Of a DNA stretch of 49,100 nucleotides, positions 1 to 6,929 are shown piece by piece (the first letter of the stretch is position 1; each line of letters begins with the position of its first letter). The notes under the pieces were generated by a model, which was not told where the DNA came from, did no database searches, and saw only the letters and a list, made by a program, of their open reading frames with translations. Made by a program: the position numbers and the translations under genes. The stretch lies in contig CAKOLG010000008.1 of assembly GCA_934096175.1 (NCBI GenBank), positions 1-49,100 on the forward strand, given 5' to 3'. The DNA comes from an uncultured Bacilli bacterium. Its GTDB lineage: Bacteria; Bacillota_I; Bacilli_A; RF39; UBA660.

Positions 1-1052
1 ACACCTTTTAGGTATAATTTGTTAATTATTCTATTAATACCAGCAGCGTTTCCTGGAATAGGGTTTGAAGAGAAGACAACTAAGTCGTCAGACATTAAAG
101 AAATTTGTTTATGTGTGCCATTAGCAATACGTGATAAAGCTGCTAGAGGTTCACCTTGAGAACCTGTACATAAAATACAAACTTCGGTCTTTTTTAAACT
201 TTTGGCTTGATTTGAATCAATAAATATTGTTTTGTCTTTAATTAAGCCATTATTAATTGCAAGGTTAGTTGCTGTTTCCATTGAACGGCCAAAAACAATT
301 ATTTTACGATTATTTTTACGGCATGTTTCAACGATGTGTTTAATTCGGTAAATATTTGAAGCAAATGTGGCAATGATAATTCTACCATTGTAACCGTTAA
401 CAATGTCTGATAAGGCTTCATCAACGGAATTTTCACTTTTAGAAAAGCCTTCAGAAAGAGCATTAGTACTATCACTTAATAAAAGTTTGACACCAGCCGC
501 ACCAATTTTAGCCATTTTATGTAAGTCAGCCATTGGGCCAATAGGTGTTAAATCAAATTTGAAATCGCCAGTAGATACTATTGTACCGTTTGGAGTGTGA
601 AGAACTATTCCATAGCTATCAGGGATAGAATGGGTTGTAGAGATAAATTCGATGTCAAAATATTTAGTTTTTATTTTAGTATCAGAATTTATAATCTCTA
701 AGTTTTTAAAATTAATATTGCGATCTTCTAATTTGTTTTTTATTAAATCAATTGATGTTTGAGCTCCATAAATTACTGGTATTTTAACACTTTGTAGTAA
801 AAATGAAATACCACCAATATGGTCTTCATGACCATGAGTTATTAATAAACCTTTTATTTTATTTTCATTTTGTTTTAAGTATGTTACGTCTTGAATTACA
901 TAATCGACTCCTAGTAAATCACTTTCGGGAAATATTACTCCAGCGTCAATTATGAATAGCTCGTCTTTATGAGTAAAAACATACATGTTTTTACCGACTT
1001 CGCCTAAGCCTCCTAGAGCTATGACAGACGTAAAGCTGTCTTTATTATTCAT
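1..1052 (-). CDS. rnj: Ribonuclease J, C-terminal part cut by window edge
   Basis: Metallo-beta-lactamase/beta-CASP ribonuclease that processes and degrades mRNA from the 5' end. Translating the minus strand from the ATG at 1052 gives about 350 codons with no stop. Near the N-terminus is LGGLGEVGKNMY, followed by the zinc-binding HGHEDHIGG, then STTHSIPDS, STGDFKFD, FGRSMETAT and CTGSQGEP, all typical of the RNase J family. Full-length members are about 550 aa, so the C-terminal third lies outside the window. The ribosome binding site GAAAGGA lies about 11 bases before the ATG. The gene is divergent from ftsY. I cannot tell J1 from J2. Confidence 0.95.
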   Translation of the reverse strand, partial: MNNKDSFTSVIALGGLGEVGKNMYVFTHKDELFIIDAGVIFPESDLLGVDYVIQDVTYLKQNENKIKGLLITHGHEDHIGGISFLLQSVKIPVIYGAQTSIDLIKNKLEDRNINFKNLEIINSDTKIKTKYFDIEFISTTHSIPDSYGIVLHTPNGTIVSTGDFKFDLTPIGPMADLHKMAKIGAAGVKLLLSDSTNALSEGFSKSENSVDEALSDIVNGYNGRIIIATFASNIYRIKHIVETCRKNNRKIIVFGRSMETATNLAINNGLIKDKTIFIDSNQAKSLKKTEVCILCTGSQGEPLAALSRIANGTHKQISLMSDDLVVFSSNPIPGNAAGINRIINKLYLKG

Positions 1053-1110
1053 AATTATAATCTTTCCTTTCAATAAAAAATAAAAAAGTATTAGTTCTTC
1101 GCTACTTGTA

Positions 1111-1139
1111 ATTATATAATAATTATTTATAAAAGTCTA
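1111..1139 (-). promoter_or_regulatory. Candidate promoter of RNase J gene
   Basis: On the minus strand TAGACT (1139-1134) is followed after 17 bases by a perfect TATAAT (1116-1111). The leader would be about 55 bases. The -35 is weak, so this is a moderate call. Confidence 0.4.
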
Positions 1140-1214
1140 GGTATTTATGTGGGTAATGCTATAAAAAACTTTTTTTTCAGTTTAAGATAAGGTATACTAA
1201 AGGAGGTGATTAAA

Positions 1215-2330
1215 ATGGGATTATTTGATAAGTTAAAAAGTATTATTAGTAAAAAAGAAAAGAAAATAGATGAAGTAAAAAATGAATATGATGTAAAAGA
1301 TGTAGAAAGTATATCTTCAAGTGTACTTGAAGATAATTTTAGTAATAGTGAGAAAATAGATAAAAATAGTAAAGAAACGCAATTAAAAGATGATATTAAA
1401 GAGGCCCAAGATATAAATGTTTATGATAAGGGTTTATCTAAGACTAGAAAAGAATTTGTTTCAAAATTAAGTTTGTTAGGTATAAAGTATACAAAAGTTA
1501 ATGATGATTATTTTGAAGAGTTGGAAGAATTATTAATTAATGCTGATGTTGGAGTTAGTACGGTATTATCTTTTATGGATCGTTTAAGAGATAGAGTTAA
1601 GAATGAACATATTACAGATATTAATTATTTAAATGAAGTTATTGTTGATGAATTATTTATTATTTACGTTGATAACGATTCTTTGTCAGATAAGATTAAA
1701 ATGGCCGAAGAAGGTCCGACTGTTTTGTTATTTGTTGGCGTAAATGGTGTTGGAAAAACGACTACGATTGGTAAATTGGCACATAAATATAAAACAGAGG
1801 GTAAGAAGGTAATGTTAATAGCTGGTGACACTTTTAGAGCTGGGGCAGTTAAACAATTAGAAGAGTGGGCCCAAAAGACAGGCACTTTATTTTATGGTAA
1901 GGAACAAACTGATCCTGCTGGAGTGGTTTTTGATGGACTTGTAAAAGCAAAAGAAGAAAATGTTGATATTGTTTTGATTGACACAGCGGGAAGATTGCAA
2001 AATAAAGTTAATTTAATGAAGGAACTAGAAAAAGTAAATAAGGTTATTGGCAAACATATTGTGAATGCTCCGCATGAAACGTTGTTGGTAATTGATGCAA
2101 CAACTGGTCAAAATGGTATTAGCCAAGCAAAAGCTTTTAAGGAAATTACGGATATTACAGGAATAGTTTTAACTAAATTGGACGGAACAGCTAAAGGTGG
2201 TATTGTCTTAGCAATTAAAGAGGAGGTTAATATTCCTGTTAAATTTATTGGTTTAGGAGAAGGAATGAATGATTTAAAAACTTTTGATATTGAAAATTAT
2301 ATTTATGGTTTATTTAAGGATATGATGTAA
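1215..2330 (+). CDS. ftsY: Signal recognition particle receptor FtsY
   Basis: SRP receptor GTPase that docks SRP-ribosome complexes at the membrane. It has 371 aa, within the family range. Residues 1-65 are a charged, low-complexity A domain, followed by a helical N domain. The GTPase domain has the P-loop GVNGVGKT (175-182), DTFRAGA, DTAGRLQ and TKLDGTAKGG. I chose the ATG at 1215 because AAAGGAGGTGA ends 5 bases before it; an in-frame GTG at 1206 lies inside that ribosome binding site. Its stop overlaps the start of ylxM (TAATG), so the two are translationally coupled. With YlxM and Ffh it forms the SRP targeting set. Confidence 0.97.
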   Translation: MGLFDKLKSIISKKEKKIDEVKNEYDVKDVESISSSVLEDNFSNSEKIDKNSKETQLKDDIKEAQDINVYDKGLSKTRKEFVSKLSLLGIKYTKVNDDYFEELEELLINADVGVSTVLSFMDRLRDRVKNEHITDINYLNEVIVDELFIIYVDNDSLSDKIKMAEEGPTVLLFVGVNGVGKTTTIGKLAHKYKTEGKKVMLIAGDTFRAGAVKQLEEWAQKTGTLFYGKEQTDPAGVVFDGLVKAKEENVDIVLIDTAGRLQNKVNLMKELEKVNKVIGKHIVNAPHETLLVIDATTGQNGISQAKAFKEITDITGIVLTKLDGTAKGGIVLAIKEEVNIPVKFIGLGEGMNDLKTFDIENYIYGLFKDMM

Positions 2331-2629
2331 TGGAAGATTTTATTTATTATAATGGTTTATTTGATATATATGGTTGTCTTTTGACAGAAAAAGAACAGAA
2401 TACATTTAGAGATTACTATCAAGAGGATATGTCACTTGCTGAAATTGCAGGTGAAAATAATGTCAGTCGTAGTGCCGTACAGAAAACAGTTAAAACTGTT
2501 TTAGATAAATTAAAATATTATGAAGATAAATTGAATATTTATGTAAATAATAGGAAAATGAACAATATTTTAAATAGTAATAATATAAGTGAGATAAAAC
2601 AGGTTATTCAAGAAATACTAGGTGAATAG
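2330..2629 (+). CDS. ylxM: YlxM-family (UPF0122) SRP-associated HTH protein
   Basis: Small 99-aa helix-turn-helix protein of the YlxM/UPF0122 family, which in Bacilli is encoded beside ftsY or ffh and modulates SRP. The HTH lies around residues 35-58 (MSLAEIAGENNVSRSAVQK), like the sigma-70 region 4 fold. The ATG shares its A with the ftsY stop codon. The last codons and the stop are inside a rho-independent terminator, so ftsY-ylxM is one unit separate from tmk. Confidence 0.9.
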   Translation: MEDFIYYNGLFDIYGCLLTEKEQNTFRDYYQEDMSLAEIAGENNVSRSAVQKTVKTVLDKLKYYEDKLNIYVNNRKMNNILNSNNISEIKQVIQEILGE

Positions 2630-2641
2630 TATTTCTTTTTT
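2612..2641 (+). terminator. Rho-independent terminator of ftsY-ylxM
   Basis: Perfect 8-bp stem GAAATACT/AGTATTTC with an 8-base loop, followed by six T. The right arm starts within the ylxM stop codon. Confidence 0.85.
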
Positions 2642-2689
2642 AGAATTATATATTGTGTATTTTTTACACTTTTAAAAAGTATGTAAGCG

Positions 2690-2698
2690 TGTTAGAAT
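2690..2698 (+). promoter_or_regulatory. Extended -10 promoter of tmk
   Basis: TGTTAGAAT (TGn plus TAGAAT) lies 22 bases before the tmk start and downstream of the ylxM terminator, where a new promoter is needed. No good -35 is seen. Confidence 0.5.
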
Positions 2699-2720
2699 TA
2701 TTGTAAGGCAGGTCGAGAAT

Positions 2721-3398
2721 ATGAAAGGTAAGATAATAGTTGTAGAAGGAACGGATTGTTCTGGGAAAGAAACCCAAACAAGTTTATTGGTACGAAGGTT
2801 AAGGAATGAAGGAAGAAAGATTGAATGTTTGAGCTTCCCAAATTATGATTCGCCAACAGGAAAAATTGTTGGAGGACCATATTTAGGTAAACCTTATATT
2901 GGCGAGGGAATATTTCCTGAAGGAGCAGCTAATGTTGATCCGAAGGTCGCAGCTCTTTATTATGCAGCTGATAGAAGATATAATAGAAATAAGATTTTAG
3001 AACTTTTGGATCAAGGTATTGATGTGATATTAGACCGCTATGTTGAAAGTAATATGGGCTATCAAGGAGCTAAACTTTTTGATAAAGAGGAACGATTAAA
3101 ATTGTATGAAAGTCTGGCTAATTTGGAATATGGTTTCTTGGAGTTGCCAAAGCCAGATTTAACAATATTTTTGTATGTTCCATATAAAAAGGTGGCTGAA
3201 CTTATGGCTGGCAAGCGAGAATCTCTTAATCAACCTGGAGCTAGTGTTATTCATATGAGGAATGCAGAACATGCTTATTTGGAGCTTGCAGAGCTTCATA
3301 ATTATGTAAAAGTTGATTGTTTGGATAAAAAGGGAAAGTTAAGAGATATTGAAGATATTAATGAGGAAATATATCAAGTAGTTAAAGGTATTTTATAG
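2721..3398 (+). CDS. tmk: Thymidylate kinase (dTMP kinase)
   Basis: Phosphorylates dTMP to dTDP for dTTP synthesis. It has 225 aa, the usual size. The P-loop EGTDCSGKE covers residues 9-17, the DRYVESNMGYQGAK motif for dTMP binding lies around residue 100, and a lid-like segment near KRESLNQ follows. The region around residues 40-65 (YDSPTGKIVGGPYLGKPY) is longer than in the B. subtilis enzyme and recalls the longer nucleotide kinases. It lies between ylxM and ffh with its own promoter and terminator, so it is probably a single-gene unit. Confidence 0.9.
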   Translation: MKGKIIVVEGTDCSGKETQTSLLVRRLRNEGRKIECLSFPNYDSPTGKIVGGPYLGKPYIGEGIFPEGAANVDPKVAALYYAADRRYNRNKILELLDQGIDVILDRYVESNMGYQGAKLFDKEERLKLYESLANLEYGFLELPKPDLTIFLYVPYKKVAELMAGKRESLNQPGASVIHMRNAEHAYLELAELHNYVKVDCLDKKGKLRDIEDINEEIYQVVKGIL

Positions 3399-3425
3399 AT
3401 AGAAGTTTAGTATTTCTATCTTTTT
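3397..3425 (+). terminator. Terminator of tmk
   Basis: Stem AGATAGAA/TTCTATCT (8 bp) with a 9-base loop, then a T run. The left arm starts inside the tmk TAG stop codon. Confidence 0.8.
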
Positions 3426-3448
3426 GGTTAAATAATTAAATTAGATTG

Positions 3449-3478
3449 TTGTATATAAAATTTTAGTTATGTTATAAT
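3449..3478 (+). promoter_or_regulatory. Promoter of ffh
   Basis: TTGTAT, an 18-base spacer, then a perfect TATAAT preceded by TGT (extended -10). Transcription would start about 11 bases before the ffh ATG, giving a leader holding little more than the ribosome binding site AAAAAGGTGAT. Confidence 0.75.
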
Positions 3479-3495
3479 GAAAAAAGGTGATATAA

Positions 3496-4803
3496 ATGTT
3501 TGAATATATGGGTGATAGATTATCAAAAGCTATAAAAAATATTAGAGGTATGGGACGCATTACAGAAGAAAATATTAGCGATGCGATGCGTGAAATAAGA
3601 ATGGCTTTGTTAGAAGCAGATGTTAATTATCAGGTAGTTAAAGAATTTGTTAATAATGTTAAAGAAAAAGCTTTAGGTATGGAAGTCCAAAAATCTGTAA
3701 AACCGGATGAATTATTTATTAAAATTGTTAAAGATGAACTTGTAAGTTTGTTGGGAGGAGAAGCAGCTCCATTAGAGATTGATAAAAATCCAACAATAGT
3801 TATGTTTGTTGGTTTACAAGGTAGTGGTAAAACAACTACATGTGGTAAACTAGCTAATTTTTTAAGAAAAAAGCATAGTAAAAAACCTTTATTGGTAGCT
3901 TGTGATATTTATAGACCAGCAGCAATTGAGCAATTAGAAACGGTTGGTAAACAACTTAACATACCTGTTTATAGTGAAGGTAAGAAAGATGTTAAGGAAA
4001 TAGTTACACATGCTTTAGCTTTTGCTAAAGAAAATGGAAACGATTATATTATAATTGATACAGCTGGACGTTTACATATAGACGATGCTTTGATGGATGA
4101 ATTAAAGGGCTTAGATGAATTATGTCATCCAGATGAAACTTTATTAGTTATTGATGCCATGATGGGACAGGATGCAATTAATGTTATTAAAGGATTTAAT
4201 GATAAATTATCTTTAACTGGATGTATTTTAACTAAATTAGATGGTGATACTAAGGGTGGTGTTGCACTTTCTGTTAGACATTTGACTAATGTACCAATTA
4301 AGTTTGTTGGTGATTCAGAAAAAATGGATGGATTATCAGCTTTTTATCCAGAAAGAATGGCAGAACGTATTCTTGATATGGGTGATGTTTTGTCAATTGC
4401 CGAAAAAGTTGAGGGAATTATTTCAGAGCAAGATGCTGAGGCGCAAGCAAAAAAAATGATGAGTGGTAAGTATGATTTGGAGGACTTTTTAAATACTTTA
4501 AAACAAATAAAAAAATTAGGACCTTTAGAAAATATTTTAAAAATGTTGCCACAAGCACGTAAAATGGGGTTAAATAATGTAAGTATTAATCCGAAAGATA
4601 TGGCTCATGTTGAAGCAATCATATTATCGATGACTCCTTATGAAAGAAAAAATCCAGATTGTTTAAAGGCGTCTAGAAAATTAAGAATAAGCAAAGGCTG
4701 TGGCCGTGATGTTGCAGAGATTAATAGATTACTTAAACAGTTTGAGGAAATGAAAAAGATGATGAAAATGGTAAGCAATGGAAATTTAAAAATGCCTTTT
4801 TAA
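3496..4803 (+). CDS. ffh: Signal recognition particle protein Ffh
   Basis: SRP54 homologue that binds 4.5S/6S RNA and signal peptides. It has 435 aa. The N domain covers residues 1-95, the G domain has P-loop GLQGSGKT (106-113), DIYRPAA, DTAGRLH and TKLDGDTKGG, and the Met-rich M domain runs from about residue 300 to the end (KKMMSGKYDLEDFL, RISKGCGRDVAEINRLL, MKKMMKM). The strong AAAAAGGTGAT ribosome binding site fixes the start. No clear terminator hairpin follows it. Confidence 0.97.
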   Translation: MFEYMGDRLSKAIKNIRGMGRITEENISDAMREIRMALLEADVNYQVVKEFVNNVKEKALGMEVQKSVKPDELFIKIVKDELVSLLGGEAAPLEIDKNPTIVMFVGLQGSGKTTTCGKLANFLRKKHSKKPLLVACDIYRPAAIEQLETVGKQLNIPVYSEGKKDVKEIVTHALAFAKENGNDYIIIDTAGRLHIDDALMDELKGLDELCHPDETLLVIDAMMGQDAINVIKGFNDKLSLTGCILTKLDGDTKGGVALSVRHLTNVPIKFVGDSEKMDGLSAFYPERMAERILDMGDVLSIAEKVEGIISEQDAEAQAKKMMSGKYDLEDFLNTLKQIKKLGPLENILKMLPQARKMGLNNVSINPKDMAHVEAIILSMTPYERKNPDCLKASRKLRISKGCGRDVAEINRLLKQFEEMKKMMKMVSNGNLKMPF

Positions 4804-4841
4804 GTTTTTGTTGCTTTTTTCTTTTAAATAAGTTTTTTGTA

Positions 4842-4850
4842 TGTTATACT
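4842..4850 (+). promoter_or_regulatory. Extended -10 promoter of the 175-aa exported protein
   Basis: TGTTATACT lies 28 bases before the ATG at 4879. No clear -35. Confidence 0.5.
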
Positions 4851-4878
4851 TTTTGTAAGGTATTGAGGTGTATAAGTA

Positions 4879-5406
4879 ATGAGTCAATCAAAAAAGGTTT
4901 CAATTATTGCTTTAATAGCAATTATGATTTCATCATTTAGCTTATTTTTAAGTTATGCTAGTTTGTCAACGACGTTAGATTTGAATGGAAGAGCCACGGT
5001 TGTGGAAGTTAGTGAAAAAGCTGATGTAAAAATAATGAGTGTTTCAGAGGGGAAATTTTCTAATTCGGTAGATAGTTTTGTGAATGCACCAACTTTTAGT
5101 GATAATAAATTATATTTTGGAGTATCATTGAGTGAAGTGGGTTCTATAGGAGAGTTTTCTTTTGAAGTTAAAAATTCTGGGAATAAAGAAGCAATAGTAA
5201 AAGAAATCAAAGTTACTGGTTTAGATAATTTTACTGATTTTGTTAATGTAAATATTGAAGGTTTGAGTGTTGGTAATAAAATTGGGGCAGGAATTGAATT
5301 TAAGAACGTTAAAGTAGTTGTTAGTTGTCTTAATCAATATTTTGTAGACGAAGTTCCTAGTGCTATTGTTATCGATAAAATTGGTATTGAAATTGTGACA
5401 GAATAA
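4879..5406 (+). CDS. Exported or membrane-anchored protein of unknown function
   Basis: A 175-aa protein with a hydrophobic N-terminal segment (residues 7-27, SIIALIAIMISSFSLFLSYA), followed by a polar, beta-rich body with alternating hydrophobic residues and no Cys cluster or catalytic motif. The N-terminus loosely recalls the SipW/TasA-type signal sequences of biofilm fibre proteins, but I cannot establish membership. It lies upstream of a CotD-like gene, with a long hairpin between them. Start at 4879 is supported by GAGGTGTA about 8 bases upstream. Confidence 0.6.
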   Translation: MSQSKKVSIIALIAIMISSFSLFLSYASLSTTLDLNGRATVVEVSEKADVKIMSVSEGKFSNSVDSFVNAPTFSDNKLYFGVSLSEVGSIGEFSFEVKNSGNKEAIVKEIKVTGLDNFTDFVNVNIEGLSVGNKIGAGIEFKNVKVVVSCLNQYFVDEVPSAIVIDKIGIEIVTE

Positions 5407-5431
5407 AATATATTGGTTGAATATCACAAAC

Positions 5432-5479
5432 AAAACTATTTTTTCTACATATTATAAAAGTAGAAAGGATAGTTTTTTT
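5432..5479 (+). promoter_or_regulatory. Long hairpin with T run covering the ribosome binding site of the CotD-like gene
   Basis: The arm 5432-5448 (AAAACTATTTTTTCTAC) pairs over all 17 positions, with two G-U pairs, with 5460-5476 (GTAGAAAGGATAGTTTT). The loop has 11 bases, and the T run ends at the ATG. The right arm contains the ribosome binding site AAAGGA of the next gene. It can act as terminator of the upstream gene and as a lid on translation of the downstream one. The AT-rich loop (ATATTATAAAA) could itself hold a -10. Confidence 0.7.
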
Positions 5480-5797
5480 ATGTTTATAAATAGATGTTAT
5501 GATAATAATGATATGGGAAATAAAATGGATGGTAATGCCTCAGCAGCTGGTATAGCTATGGGTGGTATGGCAGGAAGTGCTATGATGGGTGGTCAATGTG
5601 GTAATATGTGTCCACCAGTTATGGAATGTCCTCAAGAAAGAGTTTGTCATCGCCAAATATTTTATGATGTTCCACACATCATTCCAATTAATACTAAAAT
5701 AATAAACCATCATATATATAGACATACTTATCAACCTTGTTTTACTTGTACAATGGAAGATGAAGTATGTAATGTATATGATCATTGTGGGTTATAA
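5480..5797 (+). CDS. Spore coat CotD-like small Cys/His-rich protein
   Basis: A 105-aa protein. A Gly/Ala/Met-rich stretch (residues ~21-40) is followed by CGNMCPPVMECPQERVC and then by VPHIIPINTKIINHH with further HxxY/Cys residues, which follows the CotD pattern VPHIHPxHTTNVNHH. CotD is an inner-coat protein of Bacillus spores; the role here is inferred only. The ATG at 5480 has AAAGGA 10 bases upstream; an in-frame TTG at 5417 lies before the hairpin and is unlikely. Translation may be controlled by that hairpin, and a strong terminator follows directly. Confidence 0.65.
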   Translation: MFINRCYDNNDMGNKMDGNASAAGIAMGGMAGSAMMGGQCGNMCPPVMECPQERVCHRQIFYDVPHIIPINTKIINHHIYRHTYQPCFTCTMEDEVCNVYDHCGL

Positions 5798-5818
5798 AAA
5801 GGTCTTAAGACCTTTTTT
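5796..5818 (+). terminator. Terminator of CotD-like gene
   Basis: Palindrome AAAAAGGTC-TTAA-GACCTTTTT with one further T, starting inside the TAA stop codon. Confidence 0.85.
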
Positions 5819-5858
5819 GTTTTTTAGTTAAATAAATATATATTATTTGCTTTAATAA

Positions 5859-5867
5859 TGTTATAAT
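5859..5867 (+). promoter_or_regulatory. Extended -10 promoter of pilin-like gene
   Basis: TGTTATAAT lies 22 bases before the ATG at 5890; the ribosome binding site GGTGGT follows. No good -35. Confidence 0.55.
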
Positions 5868-5889
5868 TATAGTAGGTTATGGTGGTAAT

Positions 5890-6252
5890 ATGAAGAAAAA
5901 TGGATACTCGGGAATTGAGATGCTAATTGTTATTGTTGTATTAGGAGTAATTACTTTGGTTGTTTTAACTTCAACTTCAAATTCTTTTAAAGATGATTCT
6001 AAGGCAGCATATGATGAAAAAATCTATTTAATTGAACATCAGGCAGCATTATACGGAGAAACTCTTGCTAGTTTAAAAGATGAAGAGTATATGATTATTA
6101 CTTTGGATGATGTTTTAAATGCTGGTTATTATGTAGCCGATAATGATAATGGTAAGGTAATTGATCCACGAAATACTAAGGCAACTTTAAACGGAATCAA
6201 GATTAAGTTGACTTATAATAATGGTGATATAAAGGCTGCTGTAATTGAGTAA
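5890..6252 (+). CDS. Type IV pilin/pseudopilin-like protein
   Basis: A 120-aa protein with a class III (prepilin) N-terminus: MKKNG, then YSGIEMLIVIVVLGVITLV. That is a Gly cleavage site, Glu at +5 and an unbroken hydrophobic helix, as in pilins and ComGC-like pseudopilins. The rest is a short polar domain with no Cys. No prepilin peptidase, ATPase or other pilin genes are nearby, so the assembly machinery, if any, is elsewhere. It is a single-gene unit with its own extended -10 promoter. Confidence 0.7.
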   Translation: MKKNGYSGIEMLIVIVVLGVITLVVLTSTSNSFKDDSKAAYDEKIYLIEHQAALYGETLASLKDEEYMIITLDDVLNAGYYVADNDNGKVIDPRNTKATLNGIKIKLTYNNGDIKAAVIE

Positions 6253-6348
6253 AAGTGAATTTTGTAAAATTTTTGTAAAAAAAATTATAAAATACTATAT
6301 AAAAAAATGAATATTATGTATTATATTATTGTAAGGGTGTGATAAAAG

Positions 6349-6543
6349 GTGATATATCCTTCAATTGACAAATTACTTAATATTGTTGATTCAAAGTACA
6401 AATTAGTTCATGTGGCTTCAAGAAGAAGTAAACAAATGTTAGAAAATAAACATTTTCAGATGAAGCAAAGTGAGTATGTTAACAAAAAAGAACTAGGACG
6501 TGCTTTAGAGGAAATCGAAAAAGGATTAATTACTATTAAATAG
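6349..6543 (+). CDS. rpoZ: DNA-directed RNA polymerase omega subunit
   Basis: A 64-aa protein, the normal size for omega, which helps RNA polymerase assembly. It starts (V/M)IYPSIDKLLNIVDSKYKLVHVASRR and has YVNKKELGRALEEIEKG near the C-terminus, both diagnostic. It starts at GTG; the position agrees with the family N-terminus and AAGGGTG lies about 9 bases upstream. The end of the gene forms the left arm of its terminator. Confidence 0.92.
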   Translation: MIYPSIDKLLNIVDSKYKLVHVASRRSKQMLENKHFQMKQSEYVNKKELGRALEEIEKGLITIK

Positions 6544-6559
6544 TAGTTAATTTTTTTTT
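6526..6559 (+). terminator. Terminator of rpoZ
   Basis: 11-bp stem TTAATTACTAT/ATAGTAGTTAA with one G-U pair and a 3-base loop, followed by nine T. The left arm is in the last rpoZ codons. Confidence 0.85.
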
Positions 6560-6564
6560 GCCAT

Positions 6565-6590
6565 AAAAAAAACCACCAAGTGGCTTAATT
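6565..6590 (-). terminator. Short-stem terminator of rpmB
   Basis: On the minus strand just after the rpmB stop, GCCAC and GTGGT can pair (4-5 bp) and are followed by eight T. The stem is short, so the call is tentative. Confidence 0.45.
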
Positions 6591-6756
6591 ATGCTTCTTT
6601 TTTTATTGTTTTAGCTTCTCTTGCAGTTAAAATAACTTTTTCACCATTTATAGTTACTTTTTGGAAGTTTGGTTTTTGTGCATGCTTAGTTGCATTTAAT
6701 GCATGACTTCTTCTGTTACCTGTTAAAGGTTTTTTTGTACTTAATTTTTTAGCCAT
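6589..6756 (-). CDS. rpmB: Ribosomal protein bL28
   Basis: A 55-aa protein read on the minus strand: MAKKLSTKKPLTGNRRSHA, then KHAQKPNFQKVTINGEK and VILTAREAKTIKKEA, matching bL28. No zinc-binding CxxC is seen, so this is the Cys-free form. GGAGGCG lies 8 bases before the ATG. It is convergent with rpoZ and divergent from dnaE. Confidence 0.95.
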   Translation of the reverse strand: MAKKLSTKKPLTGNRRSHALNATKHAQKPNFQKVTINGEKVILTAREAKTIKKEA

Positions 6757-6895
6757 AATCAACGCCTCCTTAAATAAAACATTTCTCTAATGACTTTATC
6801 ATAACTAAGTTTCCTTGTCAAATAATTTTTATTAAAATATTGAGTAAAAAATATTATTAAAAGCAGAAGTAAAGATATTAATTAGAATTTTTTTT

Positions 6896-6904
6896 TGATA
6901 TAAT
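6896..6904 (+). promoter_or_regulatory. Extended -10 promoter of dnaE
   Basis: TGATATAAT preceded by a long T run. It overlaps the ATG at 6903, so that ATG is not in the transcript and the start at 6930 is favoured. The polA promoter is nearly identical. Confidence 0.65.
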
Positions 6905-6929
6905 GATTAGTGAAGAGGGTGGTAATATT

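Noticed and set aside
403..600. 65-codon open frame on the plus strand near the left edge
   Set aside because: It is antisense to the RNase J gene, which has clear motifs; shadow frame.
4803..4840. Terminator after ffh
   Set aside because: There are T-rich stretches but no convincing hairpin.
6903..6929. Earlier in-frame ATG for DnaE
   Set aside because: It overlaps the -10 TATAAT and would not be transcribed; the ATG at 6930 has a ribosome binding site and fits the family.
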